A DNA stretch of 64,000 nt, taken from JARYGU01 sp033795365. Its GTDB lineage: Bacteria > Pseudomonadota > Alphaproteobacteria > Rhizobiales > Rhizobiaceae. The notes under the pieces were generated by a model. The model was not told the origin of the DNA. It worked only from the letters and a program-made list of their open reading frames with translations, and did no database searches. Below are positions 27,640-36,071 of this stretch, one piece after another. The stretch's first letter is position 1; every line of letters begins with the position of its first letter. Location: the NCBI GenBank assembly GCA_033795365.1, contig JARYGU010000024.1:3158-67157 (forward strand), written 5' to 3'. The position numbers and the translations under genes are program-made.

Positions 27640-27664
27640 GAAAAACCCGCCTCTTAGAGGCGGG
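27640..27664 (-). terminator. Rho-independent terminator after ABC system 2
   Basis: On the minus strand CCCGCCTC, a 3-base loop and GAGGCGGG are followed by TTTTTCG. The stem is perfect (8 pairs). It sits 31 bases after the stop of the system 2 ATPase gene. The rest of 27374-27694 shows no gene. Confidence 0.85.
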
Positions 27665-27694
27665 TCGTTGACGAGCGGCTTCTTTCGATTCGAT

Positions 27695-28753
27695 TTATTG
27701 GTTCGGAAGCAGAATGATCCCCGAATCAGCGAGTTGCAGGACAACCTGCGAACCGGGTTTGAACTCATCCGACCGACCCGGCGCGGTCAGGAATAGATCT
27801 CCGATAGGAGATCGCACCGAATACTCGCGTACGCGCCCAAGATAGGAAGATTTGGCAACCGTACCTTCGATACCGTAGCCGGATCTCCCGATCGTTATGG
27901 CATCAGGCCTCGCAGCGAGCTTAGCCCGACCGAGCGAGGCTCCTCGATGCGGCAATTGCAGGGACGTTCCCCCAAGCTTAACTTCAGCCAGCGCCCCGTT
28001 GATTTGCGTGATCTCTGCATCCAGGATGTTTGCGTCCCCGATGAAGTCGGCGATGAACAGGTTGTCTGGCTCATTGTAAAGCTGATGCGGCGTGCCAACT
28101 TGCGATATCTTCTTGTTGGACATCACGATGATCTCGTCCGACACCGCAAGCGCTTCCTCCTGATCATGCGTCACGTAGGCGACGGTCAGTTTCAGATCGA
28201 GCTGTAATTGCCTGATATCTTCACGAACACGACGGCGAAGCTTGGCATCGAGGTTGGACAACGGTTCATCGAACAGAAGGACGCGGGGTTCCAAGACAAG
28301 CGCGCGCGCCAGTGCGACGCGCTGCTGCTGCCCGCCAGAGAGTTCCGAGGGAAACCGCCGCTCGAATCCTGCAAGGCCAACCAGCGCAATTTTCTCCGCG
28401 GCCATCGCCTCGGCGATTGCCTTCTTCTTACCCTGCACGGAAGGGCCGTAGGCCACGTTTTCCAGGATACTCATGTGCGGGAACAGCGCGTAGGACTGGA
28501 AAACCATCGACACGTCCCGGTCAGCCGCCGACAGCGATGTCACATCTTCTTCGCCGATCAGGATGCGCCCTTCGCTCGCCATTTCAAGACCGGCGATCAT
28601 GCGAAGCGTTGTCGTTTTTCCGCAACCGGATGGTCCGAGAAGCGTCACCAGTGTACCCGGCTCAATCCGAAAATTAATGTCGTCAACCGCCGTGACCGCG
28701 CCATAGCGCTTGGAAACATTGCGGAATTCTACAGATGCCTTTTCTTTGGTCAT
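27695..28753 (-). CDS. Fbp/Afu-type ABC transporter ATP-binding protein, system 2
   Basis: A 352-residue ATPase: Walker A GPSGCGKTTTLR, Q-loop MVFQSYALFPHMSI, signature LSGGQQQRVALARAL, Walker B LLFDEPLSNLDAKL, and a TOBE-type C-terminal region. It follows the double permease by 14 bases and ends before a strong terminator. Its permease partner is encoded just upstream, while its binding protein is encoded beyond the divergent promoter at 32218. Confidence 0.88.
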   Translation of the reverse strand: MTKEKASVEFRNVSKRYGAVTAVDDINFRIEPGTLVTLLGPSGCGKTTTLRMIAGLEMASEGRILIGEEDVTSLSAADRDVSMVFQSYALFPHMSILENVAYGPSVQGKKKAIAEAMAAEKIALVGLAGFERRFPSELSGGQQQRVALARALVLEPRVLLFDEPLSNLDAKLRRRVREDIRQLQLDLKLTVAYVTHDQEEALAVSDEIIVMSNKKISQVGTPHQLYNEPDNLFIADFIGDANILDAEITQINGALAEVKLGGTSLQLPHRGASLGRAKLAARPDAITIGRSGYGIEGTVAKSSYLGRVREYSVRSPIGDLFLTAPGRSDEFKPGSQVVLQLADSGIILLPNQ

Positions 28754-28767
28754 GATTTTTGCTCCCG

Positions 28768-30945
28768 TTAGGTTGTCGGTACGTTGGCAGTCGCCAGTGC
28801 CCGACGACCGAGGCGACGTTCACCTACTGCGACCTGGATCAAGAGGATGAGGGCCAGCATGAGCAGAATGAGCGTTGCCGAGTAGGCAATGGCGATACCG
28901 AACTCCCCAGCTTCCACCCGTCCGACGATATAGGCTGTTGCGAGGTTGTATTTTGAAGAGACCAGGAAGATCACCGCGCTCAGAGACGTCATGGCACGCA
29001 CGAACGAAAAGACGAGGGAGGTGACGATTGCCGGTTTCAGTAGCGGCAGAACGATGCGCCGGAGAGTGGTGCTCGATCCCGCGCCAAGCGTGAGTGAGGC
29101 TTCATCGAGAGACTTGTCAATTTGCGTCAGCGTGGCAATGCCGGACCGAACACCAACCGGCATATTGCGGAAGACGAAGCAGATGATGAGTATCAATCCC
29201 GTTCCGGTAAGTTCGAAGGGCGGAACATTAAACGCCATGATGTAGCTGACACCGATGACAGTACCCGGCAGCGCAAAGCTCAGCATCGTGCCGAACTCGA
29301 AGGCTTTCTTCCCTGCAAAGTGCTGGCGCGACAACAGATAGGCCGTCATCAAGCCAACCGCTGCTGTGATCGGAGCAGCCAACAGCGCGATTTCCAACGT
29401 CGCGAACAGAGAACTCCAGGCGCTCCCGGTGAAAATCGGTCCGCCATTCAAGTTCATCTGGAAGGCCGTCGTCAGGTGGGAGAGCGTCGGCGTGTAGTCG
29501 TGGCCTAGGCTCACGACAAACCCGCCGACGAAAATGAGGCCGTACAGCACGATAGTCACGAAAACCCATGGAACAGTGACGATTGCGCATAGCCAGGTGA
29601 TCGCCTTCGGCAGTGGTGAAGGGATACCCGCATCTCCCTTTCCAACAACGGTTGTGTAAACCTTTTTCCCAAGCCAAGCCTGCTGCGCCCAGAACGCTGC
29701 AAGGGTAAAGGTGAGCAGAACGATCGCAAGAACGGCCGCTCTGCTCTCATCTGCCGTCGAGCCGACGACCGCGTAAAAGATTTTGGTGGACAGCACCTCA
29801 AAGTTGCCGCCTAGAACCAGAGGGTTGCCGAAATCGGCAAGGCTCTCAATGAAGCCGATCAGAAATGCATTTGCCATGCCCGGTCGAAGGAGCGGAAAGG
29901 TGATCGTGCGGAACGTCGTCCAGCGACTTGCCCGCAGTGTCTGGGCCGCCTCTTCGAGCGCCGGTGCGATCCCCTGCACGACCCCGATAAGCATCATGAA
30001 AGCGATTGGGGTAAACGCAAGCACTTGCGCGATGACGATTCCAGGAAATCCGTAAACCCAACGGGAGGGCGGGATGTCGAACCACGCATCCAAGAAGGTC
30101 GATATGACGCCCGAACGTCCGAAGATCAGGATCAGCGCGAGACCGATCACGAACGGCGGCGTGATGATCGGTAGGATGGAGAAGATTTTCAGCGTGCGCC
30201 TGAGAGGGAAATTCGTTCGCGTCGCGACAAGGGCGAAGGCCAGGCCGAGGAATGTCGTCGACATCCCGACGAAGATTCCAACTGCCAACGTGTTCCAAGC
30301 GACGCCGCAGCGACCGGAACCAACAACGCAATCAAGACCCCAAATCGAACGGTCTGTTACCTTGCCGACAAAATTTGCAAAATCGATGCCCTCGGGACTC
30401 AGAAAAGCGGTCGAGAAGATCTGGGATGCGGGGAAAAAGACAAAGAGCCCGATCGATGCAACGATCAAACCGATCGACGACACGATAAAGGCATCGCCGC
30501 GGCAATAGCCTCGTTTTGCCAAGCCGGAGCACAGCAGCAGAAGGAACGTCGCGAGGGAGAAGAACCCACCAAACCCCAGGCCGTCCTGCCCGAATACTTC
30601 ACCGAAAAAGACGGAGAGCTTCTGCCAGGTCCAACCGTTTAGACCGATGAGCAGCCCCTGTCCGAGAGCAAGAGCGAAACCAATGCCGCCACACCATGCC
30701 AGAAGGCGTCCCTGCAAGCTTCGTCCAGGGATAAAAACAGCGGCTGCACATCCGACGAGTGGGGGAAGCAGAACCAGAAGCCAAGGTTTGGCGCCTGTCA
30801 AGCCGAGCATGAGCGCGCTCTGCAGCGGCCAAAGCATCACATCGGCACCAGAATCGCTCCAGTACCACGGGATCAGCGCGTAGGCCGCGATTGCGACCAG
30901 CAGCGTTGAGCGCGTGAAAGAGTCATATCCGTATTTCGGATTCAT
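28768..30945 (-). CDS. Fbp/Afu-type ABC transporter double permease, system 2
   Basis: About 725 residues. Two PF00528 permease units with EAA-type loops (ALEEAAQTLRASRWTTFRTI and SLDEASLTLGAGSSTTLRRI) follow an unusually long N-terminal part of about 220 residues with extra hydrophobic segments. That makes it longer than system 1's permease. The start at 30945 has GGGGGGAAC directly upstream; the in-frame ATG at 30984 is less likely. It is the first gene of a leftward transcript with a dyad operator 111 bases upstream. Confidence 0.86.
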   Translation of the reverse strand: MNPKYGYDSFTRSTLLVAIAAYALIPWYWSDSGADVMLWPLQSALMLGLTGAKPWLLVLLPPLVGCAAAVFIPGRSLQGRLLAWCGGIGFALALGQGLLIGLNGWTWQKLSVFFGEVFGQDGLGFGGFFSLATFLLLLCSGLAKRGYCRGDAFIVSSIGLIVASIGLFVFFPASQIFSTAFLSPEGIDFANFVGKVTDRSIWGLDCVVGSGRCGVAWNTLAVGIFVGMSTTFLGLAFALVATRTNFPLRRTLKIFSILPIITPPFVIGLALILIFGRSGVISTFLDAWFDIPPSRWVYGFPGIVIAQVLAFTPIAFMMLIGVVQGIAPALEEAAQTLRASRWTTFRTITFPLLRPGMANAFLIGFIESLADFGNPLVLGGNFEVLSTKIFYAVVGSTADESRAAVLAIVLLTFTLAAFWAQQAWLGKKVYTTVVGKGDAGIPSPLPKAITWLCAIVTVPWVFVTIVLYGLIFVGGFVVSLGHDYTPTLSHLTTAFQMNLNGGPIFTGSAWSSLFATLEIALLAAPITAAVGLMTAYLLSRQHFAGKKAFEFGTMLSFALPGTVIGVSYIMAFNVPPFELTGTGLILIICFVFRNMPVGVRSGIATLTQIDKSLDEASLTLGAGSSTTLRRIVLPLLKPAIVTSLVFSFVRAMTSLSAVIFLVSSKYNLATAYIVGRVEAGEFGIAIAYSATLILLMLALILLIQVAVGERRLGRRALATANVPTT

Positions 30946-31056
30946 GTTCCCCCCATTCGAAAATTTAGCGTTGCCGGTCATCAAGACCCAGCGATTCGCT
31001 CGCCTTGAGCGGTGTGCAAACAGCGGCGCCGGACTCCTCTGCCGTACGCCGCTTTA

Positions 31057-31090
31057 AGAACAATCGTATTCTTAGACATTAAAATGTTCA
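31057..31090. promoter_or_regulatory. SorC-type operator candidate, site 2
   Basis: AGAACAA (31057-31063), 20 bases, ATGTTCA (31084-31090). It lies upstream of the leftward permease-ATPase operon of system 2. Two positions depart from perfect symmetry. Confidence 0.5.
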
Positions 31091-31233
31091 TTATTGTGCG
31101 CCGTGTCAACTGGCTATTTGAACGGCCTGATATCCATTCGCTCGATTTATCAACGAAGGCGTCGTTGACGCAGTAGCCATGCGAAATTTTGCATGCCGGC
31201 TAATAAACACGCTTGACGACGATCCGACATATA

Positions 31234-31267
31234 TGCACATTTGAACTTATCAGAATGCTTATGTACA
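31234..31267. promoter_or_regulatory. SorC-type operator candidate, site 3
   Basis: TGCACAT (31234-31240), 20 bases, ATGTACA (31261-31267), with one mismatch from symmetry. It lies 113 bases before the rightward phosphatase/binding-protein operon. With site 2 it makes each arm of this divergent region carry its own dyad. Confidence 0.6.
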
Positions 31268-31380
31268 TTTTTGACATCACTATGGATCGTGATCGTCATT
31301 GCACCGTAAGCGCACTCAGTGGCGGACCGATTGGGAGCGGGACCAGTGCATTCTGAACCTATTTTTCAGGGGAGAGAGCT

Positions 31381-32175
31381 TTGCAAGACAGGCAATCAAT
31401 TGCGGCCGCAGCCGAGGTCGTACTGCGGAAGGCCACCGATCAACTCGTGGCGAAACAAAACGAACCGCTTTCGGTAAGCCGAAAGGAACTCCGCGACGTC
31501 GTTACAGAGGCAGACCTCGCCTCGGAACGTATGCTGATCGACGGGCTGACCGCGATTACGCCGAACGCCACGATCCTGGCGGAAGAAAGCGGCCTGACCG
31601 TCAACACCGGTACAACTCGTTGGATCATCGATCCACTGGACGGGACCGTAAACTATGCGTCAGGTCTGCCCTGGTTTTCGGGGACAATCGCATATCAGGA
31701 AGACGGAGAGACCGTGATCGGCCTCACCCATGGTCCGCGAGTTCCTTTCTTCGCCAAGTATATCAAGGGGCTCTGCGCGGAGATCGATGGCCGCCCTGCT
31801 CGTGTGTCGAACGTTGAAAGGCTGGATGACGCGGTCGTCTCCGTGGTCATCACGTCACATTTCAACGATGAGGAAGTCGCCCGCGTGGTCAGGATCGTCG
31901 AGGCTTTGGGCAAGAAGGCGCGTGGCGTTCGCACCATCTGCTCGGGCTCGTTGGAGATGACGCTCGTGGCCAGCGGCAGGACGTCCGGATACATCGGCAT
32001 CAAATCGGACGCGGTTTCACATGCGGCCACAATGCCCCTGGTCATACAGGGCGGCGGTCTTGTCACAAACGAAAACGGAACGCCCGCCAGCGATTTCGAT
32101 CCCATCCGGATCGCATCCAACGGGCACATCCACAATGAGTTGCTCGATATCGTGAACGCCGTCATCGCGCGTTGA
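31381..32175 (+). CDS. Inositol monophosphatase-family protein, system 2
   Basis: About 264 residues starting with TTG at 31381 (GGGGAGAG just upstream). The PF00459 motifs ILAEESG and WIIDPLDGTVNYASG are intact. The usual third motif (W-D-x-A-A-G) reads KSDAVSHAA here: the Asp is kept but Trp is lost, so substrate recognition may differ from system 1's phosphatase. It lacks a signal peptide. It is co-transcribed with the binding protein of system 2, again pairing an Afu/Fbp-type importer with a phosphatase. Confidence 0.82.
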   Translation: MQDRQSIAAAAEVVLRKATDQLVAKQNEPLSVSRKELRDVVTEADLASERMLIDGLTAITPNATILAEESGLTVNTGTTRWIIDPLDGTVNYASGLPWFSGTIAYQEDGETVIGLTHGPRVPFFAKYIKGLCAEIDGRPARVSNVERLDDAVVSVVITSHFNDEEVARVVRIVEALGKKARGVRTICSGSLEMTLVASGRTSGYIGIKSDAVSHAATMPLVIQGGGLVTNENGTPASDFDPIRIASNGHIHNELLDIVNAVIAR

Positions 32176-32217
32176 TCGACGAGAGTGCAGCGAACTTTCA
32201 ATGGAGGAGGATAGAGA

Positions 32218-33243
32218 ATGCGATACCGGAACATCATGAAGATTGCTGCCCTTTTGGGCGGCGTCGTGCTTGCGGCACCCGCCTTTGCCCAGGAGGTAAC
32301 GGTCTATTGCAGTTACCCTGAAGACTGGTGCAGGGTCATGACGAACGGCTTTACCAAAGACACTGGGGTGCCGGTGGCCATGGTAAGAAAAAGCTCCGGT
32401 GAAGTTTACGCGCAGCTGCGCGCAGAGGCATCGAAGCCGAAGGGCGACGTATGGTGGGGCGGCACAGGCGACCCGCACCTGCAGGCAGCTGACGACGGTC
32501 TTCTTCTGGAATATCAGTCGCAGCTGTCGAGTGAACTCCAGCCTTGGGCGCTGGAACAGGCAAAACGCGGTCAATTCAAGACCGTGGGAATTGCCCGCGG
32601 TCTGCTCGGAATCATCTACAATGCGGAACTGCTCGAAAAGAAGGGACTTCCGGCGCCGAAGTGCTGGGCAGATCTCGTTCGCGAAGAATATCGAGATGAA
32701 GTCCAGATGCCGAACCCGCTGTCGTCGGGCGCCTCTTACATCGCAATGTCGACGTTTCTCCAGATTTTCGGAGAAGATGCCGGCTTCGAATACATGAAGA
32801 AGCTGGACCGGAATATCAACCAGTACACGAAGTCTGGCGAAGCACCATCGATGAATGCATCGAGAGGCGAGACGGCGATCGCCGTAACCACTCTTGTCAC
32901 GGCAATTCCCTTTATCGTCGACGGGTTGCCGTTGAAGGTGGTCGGGCCGTGCGAGGGAGCCGGCATCGAGGTTCCCTCCATGAGCATCATCAAGGACGGG
33001 CCGAATACCGAAGGCGCGAAAAAATTCTATGACTGGGCGCTTACAGCCAAAGCGCAGGACATGCTTACCAAGGAAGCGAAGTTCTACAATATTCAGTCCA
33101 ACAAAGCCGCGATGACGCCTCCCGGGGGTGTCGACATGTCGGACTTCAAGGTGATCGATTATGATTTCATGAAGTACGGCGACACTGATCTGAGGGCGAA
33201 GCTTCTCAAGCGTTGGGAAGACGAGATCGGCAGCCAGCGTTAA
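32218..33243 (+). CDS. Fbp/Afu-type ABC transporter substrate-binding protein, system 2
   Basis: A 341-residue periplasmic protein with a signal peptide (MRYRNIMKIAALLGGVVLAAPAFA) and mature start QEVTVYCSYPEDWC. It belongs to the same broad class as system 1's protein but is not a close copy. It contains KPKGDVWWGGTGDPHLQAA, usual for Fbp-type and 2-aminoethylphosphonate-type members. GGAGGAGGATAGAGA precedes the start. It is the last gene of its operon, followed by a strong terminator. Confidence 0.84.
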   Translation: MRYRNIMKIAALLGGVVLAAPAFAQEVTVYCSYPEDWCRVMTNGFTKDTGVPVAMVRKSSGEVYAQLRAEASKPKGDVWWGGTGDPHLQAADDGLLLEYQSQLSSELQPWALEQAKRGQFKTVGIARGLLGIIYNAELLEKKGLPAPKCWADLVREEYRDEVQMPNPLSSGASYIAMSTFLQIFGEDAGFEYMKKLDRNINQYTKSGEAPSMNASRGETAIAVTTLVTAIPFIVDGLPLKVVGPCEGAGIEVPSMSIIKDGPNTEGAKKFYDWALTAKAQDMLTKEAKFYNIQSNKAAMTPPGGVDMSDFKVIDYDFMKYGDTDLRAKLLKRWEDEIGSQR

Positions 33244-33252
33244 GCTCTAGAT

Positions 33253-33291
33253 GCCAGCTGGGCTTTACATAATGAAGCCCGGCTGGCTTTT
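33253..33291 (+). terminator. Rho-independent terminator after system 2 binding protein
   Basis: GCCAGCTGGGCTT (33253-33265) pairs with AAGCCCGGCTGGC (33275-33287) with one T-G wobble, followed by TTTTCTGTTTT. It starts 10 bases after the stop codon. Confidence 0.88.
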
Positions 33292-33791
33292 CTGTTTTCT
33301 GCAAGCGCACCCGCAATCATTCCACTATGTTTCTCCAAGCACCTATCCAAGCCTGACGACCAGACCCACGCCCAATCTTGGGTCCACAGGGTTCGAACAT
33401 CATCGACGGATCCCAAGCCTCGACGCTCGACGATGTCATTCCGGAGCCTATCGCTGCCCGCATTGCCACTTCGTTGATCAGGATTATTCGGCGTTCATTT
33501 TGTTGTGGAAACCAGCAACCACGCTGAAAACAGTCTCATCAAAAACATCGTTGTCAGCGTATTTTCTCGACGGTGATCGCCGGCTAAAACTTCGCAACGG
33601 CTGCATAGGAGGCCACCACATCCTTGGATGCGCTTGCCACGTAGCGGCGTTCAAACCAGAACTGTTAGCGGCTGGTGGAGGCTCTTCCTGGCTTTTCCAA
33701 ACTTCGGGCACAAGCAGGCCAGCGTTCAGCGAATTCGGGTCGTCCTCCACCAATCAGGTTGATGAACGTGAAGCAAAGCTATCCGGGCAAT
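33292..33791. other. Gene-free stretch between terminator and adenylate kinase
   Basis: About 500 bases with only short, unrecognised open frames on both strands. Nothing supports a gene, repeat or RNA here. Confidence 0.4.
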
Positions 33792-33819
33792 TGCGAACGC
33801 AGACTTCGCTGCGTTCGCA
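33792..33819 (-). terminator. Strong hairpin downstream of adenylate kinase
   Basis: A perfect 11-base-pair stem, TGCGAACGCAG / CTGCGTTCGCA, with a 6-base loop, starts 18 bases after the adenylate kinase stop on the minus strand. No T-run follows, so it may protect the transcript end or terminate with Rho rather than act as a classic terminator. Confidence 0.55.
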
Positions 33820-33837
33820 TCATAATTGGCGGTTTGG

Positions 33838-34422
33838 TTATTGGCCGAGGACCTCAAAGAGGCTCGACGAGACTTGGTCGATTGACTTAAGCCCGTCGAC
33901 GGCGCGCAGGAGACCGGCTTGCCGATAGTAGTCCGCAAGCGGCTCCGTGCTGGTCCTGTACGCTTCGAGCCTCACCTTCAACGCCTCGGCATTGTCGTCG
34001 GCACGAACCGGCTGGCCTTCGGCCTTTGCCGTGCGTGCACGATGGATGACACGGTCGAGCAACACGGATTCGGCGACCTTCAATTCAAGCACGGCATCTA
34101 ATCGATGACCGGCCTCTTCGAGCGCTTCGTCAAAAGCCCGTGCCTGACCCAAGGTGCGGGGGAAGCCATCGAGGATGAAGCCGAAGGCAGCATCCGACTT
34201 CGCGATACGCTCGCGAACGCAATTGACGACGATATCGTCGCCGACCAAATCGCCGCGAGCCATGACGTCCCTTGCCGCTAGTCCCACCGGAGAACCTTCA
34301 GCGATCGCGGCACGCAGCATGTCACCAGTCGACAACTGCGGCACGCCGAGCCGTTCGGCGAGGCGCGCCGCCTGAGTTCCCTTGCCCGCCCCAGGCGGTC
34401 CAAGCATTACTAGTCTCATCAT
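33838..34422 (-). CDS. adk: Adenylate kinase, short form
   Basis: About 194 residues. P-loop GPPGAGKGTQAARLAE at residues 8-23, STGDMLR, and DGFPRTLGQA identify adenylate kinase (ATP + AMP to 2 ADP). The LID is the short form (HRARTAKAEGQPVRADDNAEALKVRL) without zinc-binding cysteines. The start at 34422 is set by GGAGGAGGGA directly upstream; codons further upstream are not convincing. Rhizobia carry their main adk in the ribosomal-protein operon, so this is probably an extra copy. It follows pntB by about 200 bases on the same strand. Confidence 0.87.
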   Translation of the reverse strand: MMRLVMLGPPGAGKGTQAARLAERLGVPQLSTGDMLRAAIAEGSPVGLAARDVMARGDLVGDDIVVNCVRERIAKSDAAFGFILDGFPRTLGQARAFDEALEEAGHRLDAVLELKVAESVLLDRVIHRARTAKAEGQPVRADDNAEALKVRLEAYRTSTEPLADYYRQAGLLRAVDGLKSIDQVSSSLFEVLGQ

Positions 34423-34618
34423 TCCCTCCTCCGTCGGCCTATCTGCCGCGCCGCCTCTTCGCAGGGAAGATCTTGCGGCTATCATCTTCACAGTATTGGA
34501 GCGCTCTCCCCTACAAGCGATGCCCCTACTTTCATGGGAAAGGTTCTTTCACGCGTTGATGGCTCGCACGCGTGACAATATGGCCGAAACATCGCCCACG
34601 TTTCCCGCCACCGCGAAT

Positions 34619-36052
34619 CTAACCCAACGCCGGCAGCAGTTGCTCGAGGCTCTTCTTTGCGTCGCCATAGAACATCCGCGTGTTGTCCTTGTAGAACAGC
34701 GGGTTCTCGATGCCGGAATAGCCGGTGCCCTGGCCGCGCTTGGAGACGAACACCTGCTTGGCCTTCCACACCTCCAGCACCGGCATCCCGGCGATCGGCG
34801 AGTTCGGGTCTTCCTGGGCGGCCGGGTTGACGATGTCGTTCGAGCCGATGACGATCACGACGTCCGTTTCCGGGAAGTCCTCGTTGATCTCGTCCATTTC
34901 GAGCACAATGTCGTAGGGAACCTTGGCTTCGGCGAGCAGCACGTTCATGTGACCCGGCAGGCGGCCGGCGACGGGGTGGATGGCGAAGCGCACGGTCTTG
35001 CCGGCCGCGCGCAGCTTGCGCGTCAGCTCCGAGACCGACTGCTGGGCCTGCGCCACCGCCATGCCGTAGCCCGGCACGATGACGATCGAATCGGCGTCGT
35101 TGAGCGCGGCGACCACACCCTCCGCATCGATCGCGATCTGCTCGCCTGATATCTCCATCTGCGGGCCGGTGGTCGCGCCGAAGCCGCCGAGGATGACCGA
35201 GACGAAGGAGCGGTTCATCGCCTTGCACATGATGTAGGAGAGGATCGCACCGGAGGAGCCGACCAGCGCGCCGGTGACGATCAGCAGGTCGTTGCCGAGC
35301 GTGAAGCCGATGGCAGCGGCGGCCCAGCCGGAATAGGAGTTCAGCATGGAGACGACGACCGGCATGTCGGCCCCGCCGATGCCCATGATCAGGTGATAGC
35401 CGATGAAGAAGGCGGCAAGCGTCATGAGAACGAGCGTCCAGACCCCTGCGCCGTTGACGTAGAGCACGAGCAGGATCAGCGACAGCAGCGCCGCGCCGGC
35501 ATTCAGGGCATGGCCGCCCGGCAGCTTCTTCGCCTTGCCGTCGACCTTGCCGGCCAGCTTGCCGAAGGCGACGACCGAGCCGGTGAAGGTGACCGCGCCG
35601 ATGAAGACGCCGAGGAACACCTCGACCTTCAGGATCGACAGTTCCACCGGCTCCTTGTGGGCGAGGATCGCGGCAAAGCCCGTCAGCGCGGAGCGGCCGG
35701 CTTCATCGAGGCTTGCGACATGCGCCGCCTCGATATGGGCGTTGAAGCCGATGAACACGGCGGCAAGGCCGACGAACGAATGCAGCGCCGCGACGAGCTG
35801 CGGCATCTCGGTCATCTGCACGCGCGAGGCGACGTAAGACCCGAGCACCGCGCCGCCCGATATCATCAGCACGATGATGAACCAGTTGCCGACATCGGGC
35901 CCGAAGACCGTGGCGATGACGGCGAGCGCCATGCCCACGATGCCGTACCAGACGGCGCGCTTGGCGCTTTCCTGGCCGGAGAGACCGCCGAGGGAGAGGA
36001 TGAAGAGGATGGCTGCCGCGATATAGGCGGCCGAAACGATACCGATCGTCAT
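34619..36052 (-). CDS. pntB: NAD(P) transhydrogenase subunit beta
   Basis: A 477-residue membrane protein. The first 260 or so residues contain many helices of the proton channel (dII). The C-terminal part is the NADP-binding dIII domain, with VPGYGMAVAQAQ, FAIHPVAGRLPGHMNVLLAEA, GSNDIVNPAA and GYSGIENPLFY, all standard for PntB. It is encoded 19 bases after pntA. With PntA it couples hydride transfer between NADH and NADP to proton flow. Within this locus it could rebalance NADPH made by the DRL-type enzyme. Confidence 0.95.
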   Translation of the reverse strand: MTIGIVSAAYIAAAILFILSLGGLSGQESAKRAVWYGIVGMALAVIATVFGPDVGNWFIIVLMISGGAVLGSYVASRVQMTEMPQLVAALHSFVGLAAVFIGFNAHIEAAHVASLDEAGRSALTGFAAILAHKEPVELSILKVEVFLGVFIGAVTFTGSVVAFGKLAGKVDGKAKKLPGGHALNAGAALLSLILLVLYVNGAGVWTLVLMTLAAFFIGYHLIMGIGGADMPVVVSMLNSYSGWAAAAIGFTLGNDLLIVTGALVGSSGAILSYIMCKAMNRSFVSVILGGFGATTGPQMEISGEQIAIDAEGVVAALNDADSIVIVPGYGMAVAQAQQSVSELTRKLRAAGKTVRFAIHPVAGRLPGHMNVLLAEAKVPYDIVLEMDEINEDFPETDVVIVIGSNDIVNPAAQEDPNSPIAGMPVLEVWKAKQVFVSKRGQGTGYSGIENPLFYKDNTRMFYGDAKKSLEQLLPALG

Positions 36053-36071
36053 ATTGATGACCCCTACCCGA

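Noticed and set aside
33484..33928. Short frames downstream of adenylate kinase as possible gene remnants
   Set aside because: Weak impressions of protein families could not be sustained across more than a few residues, and the segment includes a hairpin.
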